Of a stretch of 64,000 nt of DNA, positions 8,159 to 17,317 are shown piece by piece. The notes beneath the pieces are model-generated. The model did no database searches. It saw only the letters and a list, made by a program, of their open reading frames with translations, and was not told where the DNA came from. Origin of the DNA: Pyrinomonadaceae bacterium (lineage in GTDB: Bacteria; Acidobacteriota; Blastocatellia; Pyrinomonadales; Pyrinomonadaceae). The position numbers and the translations under genes are program-made. The stretch spans positions 62,001 to 126,000 of the forward strand of contig JACMJZ010000025.1 in assembly GCA_014380365.1 (NCBI GenBank). The letters are read 5' to 3'. The stretch's first letter is position 1; each line of letters opens with the position of its first letter.

Positions 8159-11100
8159 TTACAGGCCGAAGCGGCTGCGATACTCCCCGGAAACGAGGAA
8201 CGACTTAACCATCTGCGCGTTGCGGAAGTCGCCGCCAAACTCGTTGAGTTTCCCGAGCCAAAAATTGTAGCCCTCGAGGCTGTTGTCGGGCGGGTCAGGG
8301 GGGTTGCGTTGCAGGTAGCCGAAATATTGCATGAGCACAAATGCGGGGCTGAGTTCGCGTTGCGAGAGAGTTTCGCTTTCTGCTATGCGCCGCAGCACCC
8401 GGGCGCGGGCAGAAGTTTCAGAGCTGGTGGTCGAACCATTAAACTCCGCGACCGCCGCCGCAACTCCATTGGCTGTCAGCGGACTGCCAGCCTTCGCGTT
8501 AAGCGAATTCACAAACTCCGCCGGGGATAAACTGAGCGGATACTGAGTCCTGAAATTCGACCGCTCGACAAAGTCATTCAGGTAAGCAGTCTTGTTTGCT
8601 TCGAGCAATTGCTGCCAGCCCGGTACGTCTACGACAACGCCCTGCGCGATCGTCCTGGCATCCAACAGGAACTCATTCAGGTATTTCGGCGACTGCGCAA
8701 ACGCCGCCTTGTAAACACGGTGGACCAGAAACCCCGTTTCCTGGAATTCAATCGAAAGAAAGAAAGCTGCCGAGACGTTGATGCGGCGATCTTCCACGCA
8801 GGCTGCATTCGTTCCGCAAGCCAGTATCTGGTTTGACCAAAAAGCGAGTCCAGCCGCATCAGGTTCCCGGTTTAGAAAATCCCGGTAGTGCTGGCGCACG
8901 AAGAATTGCGCCTCGTCCACCGGGTTGGGATCAGCGGGCGCGCTGTCATTGTCACTGATAGTTAGCGTTGCCGAGGCGAGGCTGCCAAGCACCGCGCCCT
9001 GAGGGAGACTCAAGGTAACGGTCAGTTGCTCGGCGCTCTCAACGAAGGCATCGTCAGTAATGAAGATCGTAAACGTCCGCGTGGTCTCGCCGGGAGCAAA
9101 TAAGAGTTGGCCGATTACTGCACCCGTGTCCTGGCCCTGGATTCCCGTCCCGTTGCTTGCCGAATAAGTGACCTCAGCTTCCGCCGATGTGTCGCCCGTG
9201 CGGCTGACCGTGATTGTAATCGTGGCGGTCCCTTCTGCCACGCTGTAGTTTGCGGCGCTGAACTCGATGATGCGCGGCGCAGTCGTAAAACTTGCCGTCT
9301 CGTTGAAACCCAGAGCGCCAAACGAGCGGCTTGACGGGTTGAAGATGTGATCGGGCTTGGAGGCGGTCACAATGTAGGGAGCCCCCGCCGGCAGCGAGCC
9401 AAAGGAGTAGTGCCCGTCGGCGCCGGTCGTGAAGGTTGAGATTGGTCCAAGCGAACCGGAGAGGGCCACAAAAACGCCCGCAACCGGGCTGCCGATGGCG
9501 TTGGTCACGTTGCCGCTGATTGTGTGTGTGTTCAAAGTCACGATGAATGCGACCTGCTGGCTCGCCGCGAGATTTGTGAAGGTTTGGCTCGCTGGGGCGA
9601 AAGAATGGTACGGGAGCGAAGGCGCAACGGAGTAGTCGCCCCCTGCCGGCAGGTTCGCAAAAGAATACTGTCCGGCGGAATCCGTAGTAGCCGTGGCCGT
9701 TTGAGAACCGGAAAGCGCGACCGTGATTCCAGCAACGCCCGTGTTGTTAACATTGGCCACGCGCCCGCTGATGAGGTGGCGATTGCGCGTTGCTGCAAAG
9801 TTAGCGGTATGACTAGCGGCGAGGTTGTTGAGTGTCAAACTAGCGGGCGTGAACGTGTAGTGCTCTTTCGAAGGTGTGACGGTGAAATTACCTTCGGAAG
9901 ACAAGGTGAACGAATAGTTGCCCCCGGCGTCAGTAGTCGTAGTGCTGGTCTGTGAACCGGAAAGCACCAGGGAGACCCCGCTGAAGCCTGCTCCATTCTC
10001 CGTCACGCGACCGCTAACGTTATGGGCCACAAATGTGCCGGTGAAATTTCCGGTCTGATTTGAACCGAGATCATTGAATACCAAACTCTGCGGTATCCAG
10101 GAGTAGCCGGTCTTGGACGACACAACTGTGTAGTTGCCACTACCGGGGAGGTTCGCAAACGCGTAGGCGCCGGTTGAATCTGTGGTTACGCTGGAGGTCT
10201 GAGAGCCGGAAAGGTTAACTGTTACGCCCGAGAGGCCACTGCCATTTGATCCGGTGGCGCGGCCGCTGATGCTGTAGCGGTTAAGCGTGGCGGTGAAGCT
10301 TGCGGTCTGGGCAGCGGTGAAATTGTCAAAGGTCTGGCTGGGCTGGGCGAAAGTGTAATGTGCCTTTGCCACCGTCATGGTGTACGAGCCACCGTGCGCC
10401 AGCTGGTAGCTGTAGTCGCCATTGGCGTTTGTGACAGTGGTGCCGCTAGAGAACCCTGAGAACGTCACAACCGCGCCACTCAACGCTGCGCCACTCGACG
10501 CATCCGTGACGCGGCCGCTGACCGTGTGCGTAGTAAAGACTGCCTGGTAATTTTGGTTTTGATTCGCCGCCAGGTTGTTGAAGGTCGAGAACGACGGACT
10601 AAACGTGTAACCGACGAGCGTTGGGGTCACCGTGTAATCGCCACCACCGGGGAGGTTCGCAAAAGCGTACGCGCCGGTTGAATCTGTGGTTACGGTGGAG
10701 GTCTCGGTGCCCGAGAGGTTCACTGCTATGCCCGGCAGGCCACTTCCATCTGATCCGGTGGCGCGGCCACTGATGCTGTGACGGTTAAGCGTGGCGGTCA
10801 AGTTTGCCGTCTTGGCCGAGCTGAGATTGTTAAAGGTCTGGCTGGGCTGGGCGAACGTGTAGTGTGCTTTGGCCACCGTCATGGGGTACGAGCCACCATG
10901 TGGCAGTTGGTAGCTGTAGTCGCCGTTGGCGTTCGTGACGGTGGTACCGTTCGTGGAACCAGAGAACGTCACAACCGCGCCGCTCAATGCTGCGCCAGTC
11001 ACCGCATCGGTAACGCGCCCGCTGACAGAATGGGTAGTATAAGTCGCCAGGTAATTATGGTAGTGATCCGCGGCGAGGTTGTTGAAGATCCGGGACGACG

Positions 11101-13222
11101 GACTAAAGGTGTAGGAGATGAGCGTTGGGGTCACCGTATAGTTCCCCTCCGAAGCCAGGCCCGTGAAGGAGAAGGTGCCGGTGTTGTCGGTCGTCGTCGT
11201 TCCAGTCTGCGAACCCGAGAGGGTAATAGTGACGCCGGGCATCGGGTTGTTATTCCCATCAACGAGAATTCCGTTGATGGTATAGGTCACAAAGGTTCCA
11301 GTGAAATTTGTACTTTGGTCGCCGCCAAGATCCGGAAACGTTTGACTCGCGGGGGAGAACGTATAACTGGTCTTCTGTGGTGACACGGTGTAGTTACCGC
11401 CCGCATCGAGGTTTGCGAACGAGTAGTTGCCGTCAGCCCCGGTGTTCATGGTTGCGCTTTGCGCACCCGAGAGAGTCACGGTGACGTCGGCCAGACCCGC
11501 GCCCGCGGGATTTGTCACCCGTCCGCTGATTGCGTGGTGGTTGAAAGTGGCGGCCGAGTCAAAGACTTGATCTCCCGTCGGGGTAACGATGGTGCGGCTG
11601 CTGGGATTGAGCGTGTGATGGGTCAGCGTGGGCGTCACTGTGTAGACACCGCTGGTGGGAAGGTTGGAGAAGTGATACTGCCCTGCGCTATCCGTGGTCG
11701 TTGTGACTGACTGCCCACCGCTCAGGGTCACCGAGACTCCCGGCAAGTTTTCCCCGCTCTCGCCTGTGATACGCCCAGTGATGGCGAACTTCGGCGCCGG
11801 CGCGCCGTCGAGATAAGCGGCCAGCGCCGCACGAGCGCCGTCAACACATTCTGCGTCGGCGCCACACTCCAGGATTCGGTCGGACCAGTAGAAATGGGCC
11901 GCCGGGTCGGGCTCGCGTGCGAGGATTGCCATGAACTGCTGGCGAACGTGTTGCACGGGATCCTCGTCAGGCGTTGCCGTGGTGATTACGTTGGTGATTT
12001 GCGCCTGGGAGTCGAGGTGAGTGTAAGTGGAGTTGATGACGGTGAGCTTCCCGGTTGCGGAGTCAGCCGCGATGCGGTCAGCAGCGTCAACGCACTCTGT
12101 CTCGTCAATGATGGCATTGCCGACGTTGAGAAGATTAATCGCGGAGCCTGTATTGTGGCTCCACCCATAGTGCGATTTTTCGATCAGCACGTTCTCGATG
12201 CCGTCGAGATAATTACCGGTCGTGCCAAAGTTGGAGACGTTTATGAAGATGGCCGTGATATAGAGAAGATCGATCGGGAAGATGGGACTGGAATGGTCAG
12301 GCCTATTCGAAATGCCAACATAACCGCCCTCGTCAAAAAACACGCTGCGGACAACCGCCTCTCTCCGGGGTGAATCATTATCCGGCGGCGCGGCGTTGCC
12401 GAGATTGACCCAGGAGAGGGGTGCGGTATGCATCTTTCCATATAACTCAGCGCGCTGACCGTAATCCGCAAAAACCGATTCCTGGATGGTAATGCCCTTC
12501 CAATACAGGTTCTGAATAATCGAGGAATAAACGCCGCTCGAGCACGTGCTTCCCAACACGACGCTCTGCTCAAAAGTGAGGTCACTGCGTACCGCTTGCA
12601 CAATTGCTCCGCCTTCCTCCAGGCTGCTTAAACCATAGAATTCGCAGTGTCGGATGGTGGCCTTCGAGATGTCAGTGAGCGCGAGGGTGACCAGAGCATC
12701 GTTATTCACTCCGGGTGTGCCGATGAAGACGACGTCTTTCATCAGGAAGGTCTCGAGGCCGGAAATAGAAAGTGCGTTTTGGAGCTCGCCGGTGCGGGGG
12801 GCAAACTCCGACACCAGGTCGAGCCCATGTGTTAGATCGTTCCCGGCCGCGGTCGGCGGCGGAACGGGCGTAGATGATTCAACTCCCTGAATCGTAACGG
12901 AAGTGGCCAGGCCCGTGAAATCCTTCTGGACGGGCGTGTTGATGGCGTAGCGTCCGGCGGGCACGAACAATGTTCCACCCCCGGCATTGGCAATAGCATC
13001 CAGAGCGCTTTGTAGTGCTGGCCCATCATCAGCGACCCCATCGCCTACTGCACCGAAGTCACTGAGATCGAAGTCGTCTTCAGCCACTGCGCGGCTGGCG
13101 CCTCGGGAAGCGGCGTTTGCAGCGTTACTCTCAGGCGCCCTGCTGGTCGGAGCACCCCAGCGCATAGCCGCAGTCGCCGGCAGTACCAGCGTTATTAACA
13201 AGAGGAGAGCTGCTACCTTCAT
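8159..13222 (-). CDS. Giant secreted beta-helix protein with ten Ig-like modules, Calx-beta and DUF4214
   Basis: A 1687-residue exported protein with a signal peptide at 1-19. Residues about 50-400 begin with FGAVGDGVADDGPALQSALD, the entry motif of pectate-lyase-3/GH28-type right-handed beta-helices. A short DUF4214-like piece follows (REPDPAAHFYWSDRIL). Then come ten modules of about 80 residues of the carboxypeptidase-regulatory/CNA-B type, each starting like ISGRVTxxxGxxLxGVxVTLSG and ending YTFxPxxxTFNNL. After them lie a Calx-beta domain (AEGTATITITVSR) and a C-terminal DUF4214 region of about 240 residues. Modules 4-5 and 6-7 are close copies of each other, pointing to a recent two-module duplication. 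A role in cell-surface adhesion or polysaccharide binding is inferred. No sortase or type IX signal was recognised. Confidence 0.85.
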   Translation of the reverse strand: MKVAALLLLITLVLPATAAMRWGAPTSRAPESNAANAASRGASRAVAEDDFDLSDFGAVGDGVADDGPALQSALDAIANAGGGTLFVPAGRYAINTPVQKDFTGLATSVTIQGVESSTPVPPPTAAGNDLTHGLDLVSEFAPRTGELQNALSISGLETFLMKDVVFIGTPGVNNDALVTLALTDISKATIRHCEFYGLSSLEEGGAIVQAVRSDLTFEQSVVLGSTCSSGVYSSIIQNLYWKGITIQESVFADYGQRAELYGKMHTAPLSWVNLGNAAPPDNDSPRREAVVRSVFFDEGGYVGISNRPDHSSPIFPIDLLYITAIFINVSNFGTTGNYLDGIENVLIEKSHYGWSHNTGSAINLLNVGNAIIDETECVDAADRIAADSATGKLTVINSTYTHLDSQAQITNVITTATPDEDPVQHVRQQFMAILAREPDPAAHFYWSDRILECGADAECVDGARAALAAYLDGAPAPKFAITGRITGESGENLPGVSVTLSGGQSVTTTTDSAGQYHFSNLPTSGVYTVTPTLTHHTLNPSSRTIVTPTGDQVFDSAATFNHHAISGRVTNPAGAGLADVTVTLSGAQSATMNTGADGNYSFANLDAGGNYTVSPQKTSYTFSPASQTFPDLGGDQSTNFTGTFVTYTINGILVDGNNNPMPGVTITLSGSQTGTTTTDNTGTFSFTGLASEGNYTVTPTLISYTFSPSSRIFNNLAADHYHNYLATYTTHSVSGRVTDAVTGAALSGAVVTFSGSTNGTTVTNANGDYSYQLPHGGSYPMTVAKAHYTFAQPSQTFNNLSSAKTANLTATLNRHSISGRATGSDGSGLPGIAVNLSGTETSTVTTDSTGAYAFANLPGGGDYTVTPTLVGYTFSPSFSTFNNLAANQNQNYQAVFTTHTVSGRVTDASSGAALSGAVVTFSGFSSGTTVTNANGDYSYQLAHGGSYTMTVAKAHYTFAQPSQTFDNFTAAQTASFTATLNRYSISGRATGSNGSGLSGVTVNLSGSQTSSVTTDSTGAYAFANLPGSGNYTVVSSKTGYSWIPQSLVFNDLGSNQTGNFTGTFVAHNVSGRVTENGAGFSGVSLVLSGSQTSTTTTDAGGNYSFTLSSEGNFTVTPSKEHYTFTPASLTLNNLAASHTANFAATRNRHLISGRVANVNNTGVAGITVALSGSQTATATTDSAGQYSFANLPAGGDYSVAPSLPYHSFAPASQTFTNLAASQQVAFIVTLNTHTISGNVTNAIGSPVAGVFVALSGSLGPISTFTTGADGHYSFGSLPAGAPYIVTASKPDHIFNPSSRSFGALGFNETASFTTAPRIIEFSAANYSVAEGTATITITVSRTGDTSAEAEVTYSASNGTGIQGQDTGAVIGQLLFAPGETTRTFTIFITDDAFVESAEQLTVTLSLPQGAVLGSLASATLTISDNDSAPADPNPVDEAQFFVRQHYRDFLNREPDAAGLAFWSNQILACGTNAACVEDRRINVSAAFFLSIEFQETGFLVHRVYKAAFAQSPKYLNEFLLDARTIAQGVVVDVPGWQQLLEANKTAYLNDFVERSNFRTQYPLSLSPAEFVNSLNAKAGSPLTANGVAAAVAEFNGSTTSSETSARARVLRRIAESETLSQRELSPAFVLMQYFGYLQRNPPDPPDNSLEGYNFWLGKLNEFGGDFRNAQMVKSFLVSGEYRSRFGL
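10260..11035. repeat. Duplicated two-module unit inside the giant surface protein
   Basis: The stretch around 10288-10450 is nearly repeated at about 10795-10960, an offset of about 507 bases, which is two protein modules. Shared strings include AAAGGTCTGGCTGGGCTGGG and TTGCCACCGTCATGG or its near match. It marks an internal expansion of the module array. Confidence 0.75.
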
Positions 13223-13556
13223 TCTTGACCTTCGTGATCACCCACACGCCGACGCTGTATTATCGCCAACGGGCAAATTGAAGGGGCGAATTGTTTTGTG
13301 AGGCCGGTGATAAAACCGAATGATAGCCATCGATTAGATCGGGATCGGGGGGCTCCACAAGAGTATACCCTATTTGATGTCCTGGTTGGCACCCTTAGTT
13401 GGTTTCCGATCTGCGCGCACACGAACTGTTAGACGGGCGGCCCGACTTCAAAGTCTAAAAAAGGAAATCCTGAATAGAACCAGGGTTTGAAAGGAGCAAA
13501 CGCCAGCGGTTCGACAGTGAGGTCGTCAATGTGGGGTCAGATGGAAACGGCGCCCA
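13223..13556. other. Gene-free gap upstream of the giant surface protein
   Basis: The 334 bases between the heptose kinase stop and the start of the surface-protein gene hold no convincing coding frame. Both genes are on the minus strand, so the promoter of the surface-protein gene should lie here. No strong promoter hexamers, hairpin terminator or member of the repeat families was seen. Confidence 0.4.
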
Positions 13557-14552
13557 TCACGAATCAAACGCGAAGGTGGCCAGCAATTCCGCGGAGCCGA
13601 TGGTGGCCGTGCCTACCTTACCAACTACAACTCCCGCGGCATGATTGGCCAGGGTGGCTGCCTCAAGCATCGTCGCGCCGGCTGAAAGTGCGGTGGCCAG
13701 AGTTGCGATTACCGTGTCGCCGGCGCCGGTAACATCATAAACTTCGCGCGCGGTGGTGCCGACGAAAACTGGATCGCCATCGCCTTCGACCAGCATTATT
13801 CCGCGATCCCCGCGCGTGATCAGGACAGCATCACAGCGGAGTCTTTCCCGAATTAGCCGCGCAGCCCGGTGCAGGCCCTCGTCGGAGTCTTCGTCGAGAT
13901 TTGTCATTCGCAATGCTTCGTGATGATTGGGCGTGATCAAAGATGCGGGATGGTAGTGGGGGAAGTTTCGGATCTTCGGATCGATGAGCACCGGCATCCG
14001 TTCGTAAGCCAGACTCAGAATCTCTTCAAGAATATGCGGCGTGACCACGCCCTTGTCATAATCCGAAACCACCAAGGCGTCGGCGTCCTGGACAGTTTGT
14101 TTTAGTGACGCGATGATGCGCTCCTCAACTGAACCGTTAACCGGTGTGCGCAGTTCGCGGTCAGCGCGCACCACCAGTTGGCTATGCGCAATGATGCGTG
14201 TCTTGGTTGTTGAAGGCCGTTCCCCATCGACGATGAGATATTCGTCTTTTTGAAGTGGACTCGCTGCTTCCAATCGCTTGCGCAGCCGTTCACCTGCTAC
14301 ATCGTTTCCCACCACGCCAATTACACACGTCTGCGCGCCCAGCGCTACGGCGTTGGCAAGCACATTCGCCGCGCCACCCAGATGGATCGACTCGCGCCGG
14401 ATATCCACGACCGGCACCGGCGCCTCCGGCGAAATGCGCGTGACGTCGCCCCAGACAAATTCATCGAGCATCACGTCGCCGAGAATTACGATCTTGCGCT
14501 CGCCCATCGATTGAATGATTTCGTGGGCGCGTTGTTGCGTTAGTTGGGACAT
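13557..14552 (-). CDS. rfaE1: D-glycero-beta-D-manno-heptose-7-phosphate kinase
   Basis: Phosphorylates heptose 7-phosphate at C1, an early step toward ADP-heptose for the lipopolysaccharide inner core. The 331 residues form a PfkB-fold sugar kinase: ILGDVMLDEFVWGDVTRISPE at the N-terminus (characteristic of HldE/RfaE domain I), HLGGAANVLAN for sugar binding, and the C-terminal signature TGAGDT with the catalytic Asp. No cytidylyltransferase domain follows, so this is the split, kinase-only form. The ATG at 14552 is used; the longer frame to 14594 would overlap the preceding gene. It lies 10 bases downstream of a GT9 glycosyltransferase, which fits an LPS heptose operon. Confidence 0.9.
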   Translation of the reverse strand: MSQLTQQRAHEIIQSMGERKIVILGDVMLDEFVWGDVTRISPEAPVPVVDIRRESIHLGGAANVLANAVALGAQTCVIGVVGNDVAGERLRKRLEAASPLQKDEYLIVDGERPSTTKTRIIAHSQLVVRADRELRTPVNGSVEERIIASLKQTVQDADALVVSDYDKGVVTPHILEEILSLAYERMPVLIDPKIRNFPHYHPASLITPNHHEALRMTNLDEDSDEGLHRAARLIRERLRCDAVLITRGDRGIMLVEGDGDPVFVGTTAREVYDVTGAGDTVIATLATALSAGATMLEAATLANHAAGVVVGKVGTATIGSAELLATFAFDS

Positions 14553-14562
14553 GATCGAACTC

Positions 14563-15759
14563 TTACATTCCGCTTTCTCTGAGAACTCTTTCAATCGCGG
14601 CCATCACGCGTGTGACCGGCACGCGCAAGATACATTCCGGCTGTGCAAATTTCTCGCAGAAGTAACCATGACACGGTTGACAGTCCATCTCCTCAAAAAC
14701 AAACTCCGCGGCCGCCCCCGGAGCGTCTGAAACCCACGGCCGCCAGTGGGTCGTGTTGGAAGATCCAAAGATTACCACCGCGGGAGTTTCCACGGCCGCA
14801 GCCATATGAGCAATGCCGCTGTCATTGCCAACAAATAACCGCGCGCGCGCCAGCAAAGCCGTAATCTCCGGCAAAGATAGGTCGCTTAACGACACGACCG
14901 GCGCTGAAGTGTGGCGCCTGAGTTCCTCCACCGTGTCCGTTTGCGCTGGCGTAGTTATGACGACGACCGGCAGGCCCAGGTCTGACAACCCCTGGGCCAC
15001 ATGCCCAAACTTTTCCGCGGACCACTGCTTGGTCGCAAACGCCGCCGCCGGATGGAGCGCCACGAAGGGTACGCCTTCCAAGCCGGCATTTTGAAGTCTG
15101 GCCGCCACAGCCACAGACGCTGATTCAGTAACAGCGAGGTGAGTGGGCGGGCGGTCGCTCACTGGAATTCCGGTCCATCCCAGCAAAGCAAGTTGTTGTT
15201 CGACGGAATGTGTTTTCTCTCGTCCCCAAAGGAATGATGACGACGGCGAAAGATGGTTGTGCAGGCGCGCATACTGATAAGTTTCGAAGCCGACGCGATA
15301 CTTTGCCCCGGTCGCCCGCGTCAAAAGCGTGGCGGTGGTGCCGCCGTGCAAGTTGTACACAACGTCGTAATGATTAGCGCGCAGGCGGTGAGCGATTCGC
15401 ACACGCGATGAAGCGCGTCCCTTCTCGACAGTGATGATGTTATCGACATGGGGATGGCCTTCGAGGACGGGCGCCACCCAGTCTTCCACGAGGATATCGA
15501 TTGCAGCGTCAGGCAGAAACCGTCTTAGCGCGTAAAGCGACGGCGTCGACAAAACAGTGTCGCCGATTGAGCGCAGGCGCACGACCAGCACACGTTCAAC
15601 CGTTTTCCAATCCCACCGCGCCGGCGCGAGTGGCTGCGGCGAGTCTGTCACTCCCGCAATGTTGGCCGACTGCGGCCCGCCGTCCGCACCGGGCAGGTTT
15701 CCCATCGCCAGTTTCCGCAGTTGTGGAGACGATTCAACTATGTCCTTAAGGCTATTCAA
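14563..15759 (-). CDS. Glycosyltransferase family 9 (heptosyltransferase-like)
   Basis: A 398-residue cytoplasmic-face GT9 enzyme that should add a heptose or related sugar to the lipopolysaccharide core. The GT9 core starts at about residue 52 with VERVLVVRLRSIGDTVLSTP and carries the donor-binding motif GNDSGIAHMAAA, followed by VVIFGSSNTTHWRPW. The C-terminal CQPCHGYFCEK and ECI segment with four cysteines is also seen in some GT9 members. The frame begins with TTG at 15759; an ATG at 15705 is a possible alternative and does not affect the domain. Its place between a Trm112-like gene and the heptose kinase supports an envelope operon. Confidence 0.85.
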   Translation of the reverse strand: MNSLKDIVESSPQLRKLAMGNLPGADGGPQSANIAGVTDSPQPLAPARWDWKTVERVLVVRLRSIGDTVLSTPSLYALRRFLPDAAIDILVEDWVAPVLEGHPHVDNIITVEKGRASSRVRIAHRLRANHYDVVYNLHGGTTATLLTRATGAKYRVGFETYQYARLHNHLSPSSSFLWGREKTHSVEQQLALLGWTGIPVSDRPPTHLAVTESASVAVAARLQNAGLEGVPFVALHPAAAFATKQWSAEKFGHVAQGLSDLGLPVVVITTPAQTDTVEELRRHTSAPVVSLSDLSLPEITALLARARLFVGNDSGIAHMAAAVETPAVVIFGSSNTTHWRPWVSDAPGAAAEFVFEEMDCQPCHGYFCEKFAQPECILRVPVTRVMAAIERVLRESGM

Positions 15760-15782
15760 AGGGGCTGTTCAAGTTTCTTAAG

Positions 15783-15974
15783 CTATTCGGTTTCTGCTTT
15801 GTCTTCGACTTCGATTGTCGCTTCGTCGACCAGCATCACGGGAATGTCGTCGCGGATAGGATAAAGGCGGTGGCATTTGACGCACTTCAAGCCGTTGCCA
15901 TCCGCTTTCAACTCAACCTTTGCCTTGCAAGCGGGGCAGGCGAGTATGTCCAGTAAATCCTGACTGATTGCCAT
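15783..15974 (-). CDS. Trm112 family zinc-ribbon protein
   Basis: A 63-residue protein of the Trm112/YcaR family, small zinc-ribbon partners that in other organisms stabilise methyltransferases or sit beside lipid A and LPS genes. It has CPAC at Cys13-Cys16 and CVKC at Cys31-Cys34, then RLYPIRDDIPVML, the family's characteristic YPIxDGIPxML block. The ATG at 15974 is chosen over a frame running to 15989 because it gives the usual MxxxLLDILACP start. It lies 23 bases upstream of the GT9 gene on the same strand, so it probably leads the LPS operon. Confidence 0.85.
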   Translation of the reverse strand: MAISQDLLDILACPACKAKVELKADGNGLKCVKCHRLYPIRDDIPVMLVDEATIEVEDKAETE

Positions 15975-16312
15975 GGGCTTAGACCTCACATTTTGCGGTT
16001 TCGTAGGCTACACTGAAGCGTCAGAAAAAGAAGCGTCTAAAAGGCCAGAGCTTATCATAAGACGGTAAACACAGCGTGCCTGTAAGGCCAAACCAATGAA
16101 AAACGATCCACGAGGTTCCAAGAAAGAACACCAGGGTAATTCGTGTGATTTCGTGGATCATTATTTCCGTCCAACTCCTGGTCAAAAACAAGGAGTTCAA
16201 AGGTGTTGCCACAGTCCGACTGGCAAATGGTAGGATACGCACTGTCGAGTTGCATTGATTGTTATGACCCTTCGCTCTCGGCAGAGACGTTCCAAACTTC
16301 TGATAATAATCC
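15975..16312. other. Divergent promoter gap with a dispersed repeat
   Basis: This gap separates the minus-strand LPS operon from plus-strand genes. It contains a foldable repeat at 16104-16161 (GATCCACGAGG and TCGTGTGATTTCGTGGATC) related to that at 786-850. Short frames on both strands have no recognisable sequence and are not called. A small plus-strand frame from 16264 is described with the following gene. Confidence 0.5.
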
Positions 16313-17074
16313 TTGTCATTAGAATTCGCCGTTCAATTTCCTTGCCGGTTGCGCGCTAGTTATTCCGAGAAACATCTGCGCGAGTGGGGCCGGCTCAGCA
16401 ATCTCCACGCCCGCCTGACTACGGGCGATGTCAGCGTGCCCACGCTGGATAAGCTTGAATGGGTGGAGAACGCTCGCGAGGAAATGGAAATGATGCAGGC
16501 GGCGACCTCCATCTGTCCCAGTTGTCCCGCGTGTTTGCCTGAGGACGTGGCGGGTGACGGCGAGGTAGTGGGATGTCTCGGGAGGATCAACTATCCAATC
16601 GAAGCGCAGTTTGAGAAATTTCTGGCCGACCGCGTACAGCTGACACTCGACACCCTCGACCACGCTGACCAACCACGACTACTAAGAATCCTCGTCGATC
16701 CTGAATCGCCATTCGATGGCGAGGCGACGAAAGATCTGAGGCGCGTTACTACCCCTGAAGGTTTGCGCTTCTTCGAGCTGCGAGTCCCGATTCGTTTGTC
16801 GCGCGCTGGAACTCAACTTACGACCGATAACATTTTCGATCTGTTGGCCGGATTCCGTTCCGAGGACTCCTACGAAACAACTTATGTTCGCGAACTACCA
16901 AATGGGGCTACCGCCGACTACTACGATTTCCTCGATCTCATCCTCCGCAATGATCTGACTCAATCCGAAACTGTGCGTCTTACCGATCGAAGCAATACCT
17001 ATCCGCAGTTTCTCCGTTTGCTTGCCGCAATCGAACGAGGCGAAGTCTTGAACGCGCGGGTGCTGCTGGATTAG
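16313..17074 (+). CDS. Hypothetical protein, uncertain N-terminus
   Basis: I do not recognise this 253-residue protein. It has two features worth noting: a cysteine cluster CPSCPAC near residue 68 with another Cys about 20 residues later, and a mostly acidic soluble sequence with a YDFLDLILRNDL segment. There is no signal peptide in this frame and the first start is TTG at 16313, just after a stop. A different frame from the ATG at 16264 encodes a basic, hydrophobic leader (RRSKLLIIILVI) that ends in a stop at about 16360. The true product could join the two by a frameshift, real or from a sequence error. The gene stands alone between divergent and convergent neighbours. Confidence 0.55.
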   Translation: MSLEFAVQFPCRLRASYSEKHLREWGRLSNLHARLTTGDVSVPTLDKLEWVENAREEMEMMQAATSICPSCPACLPEDVAGDGEVVGCLGRINYPIEAQFEKFLADRVQLTLDTLDHADQPRLLRILVDPESPFDGEATKDLRRVTTPEGLRFFELRVPIRLSRAGTQLTTDNIFDLLAGFRSEDSYETTYVRELPNGATADYYDFLDLILRNDLTQSETVRLTDRSNTYPQFLRLLAAIERGEVLNARVLLD

Positions 17075-17136
17075 CCGCGTTCACCTGCCGCGATTCGCTC
17101 TTCCCCTCGGCCAAAAGAAATTCAGGATTCAATTTC

Positions 17137-17180
17137 AGTTAACACTGATTTAATGTTGCGTTCACTTAGCCTTAAGGCCA
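17137..17180 (+). promoter_or_regulatory. Candidate Pho box array upstream of the porin
   Basis: Four consecutive 11-base units: AGTTAACACTG / ATTTAATGTTG / CGTTCACTTAG / CCTTAAGGCCA, aligned on a (G/T/C)TT(A/C)A core. PhoB sites are built of 11-base direct repeats, and the same core recurs upstream of pstS. A possible -10 (TAAATC) lies at 17198. The match in the last unit is weaker than in the other arrays. Confidence 0.5.
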
Positions 17181-17317
17181 CCAAGTCATTTTGTGAGTAA
17201 ATCCGTGTCGGGCTTTAATTAGTTGCTAGTTTCGTAGACTTTGAATCTTGTCGCCAGTTGATTAGAACGGTTCACCTTTCTGCGGAAAGCTTGAAAAGAA
17301 CATCAGGAGTGAAAGCT

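Noticed and set aside
8300-13100. Regular repeats that could be taken for a CRISPR array or for plus-strand genes (for example 10778-11383)
   Set aside because: The repeats are about 240 bases long and encode protein modules on the minus strand. The plus-strand frames are shadows of that gene with no start signals.
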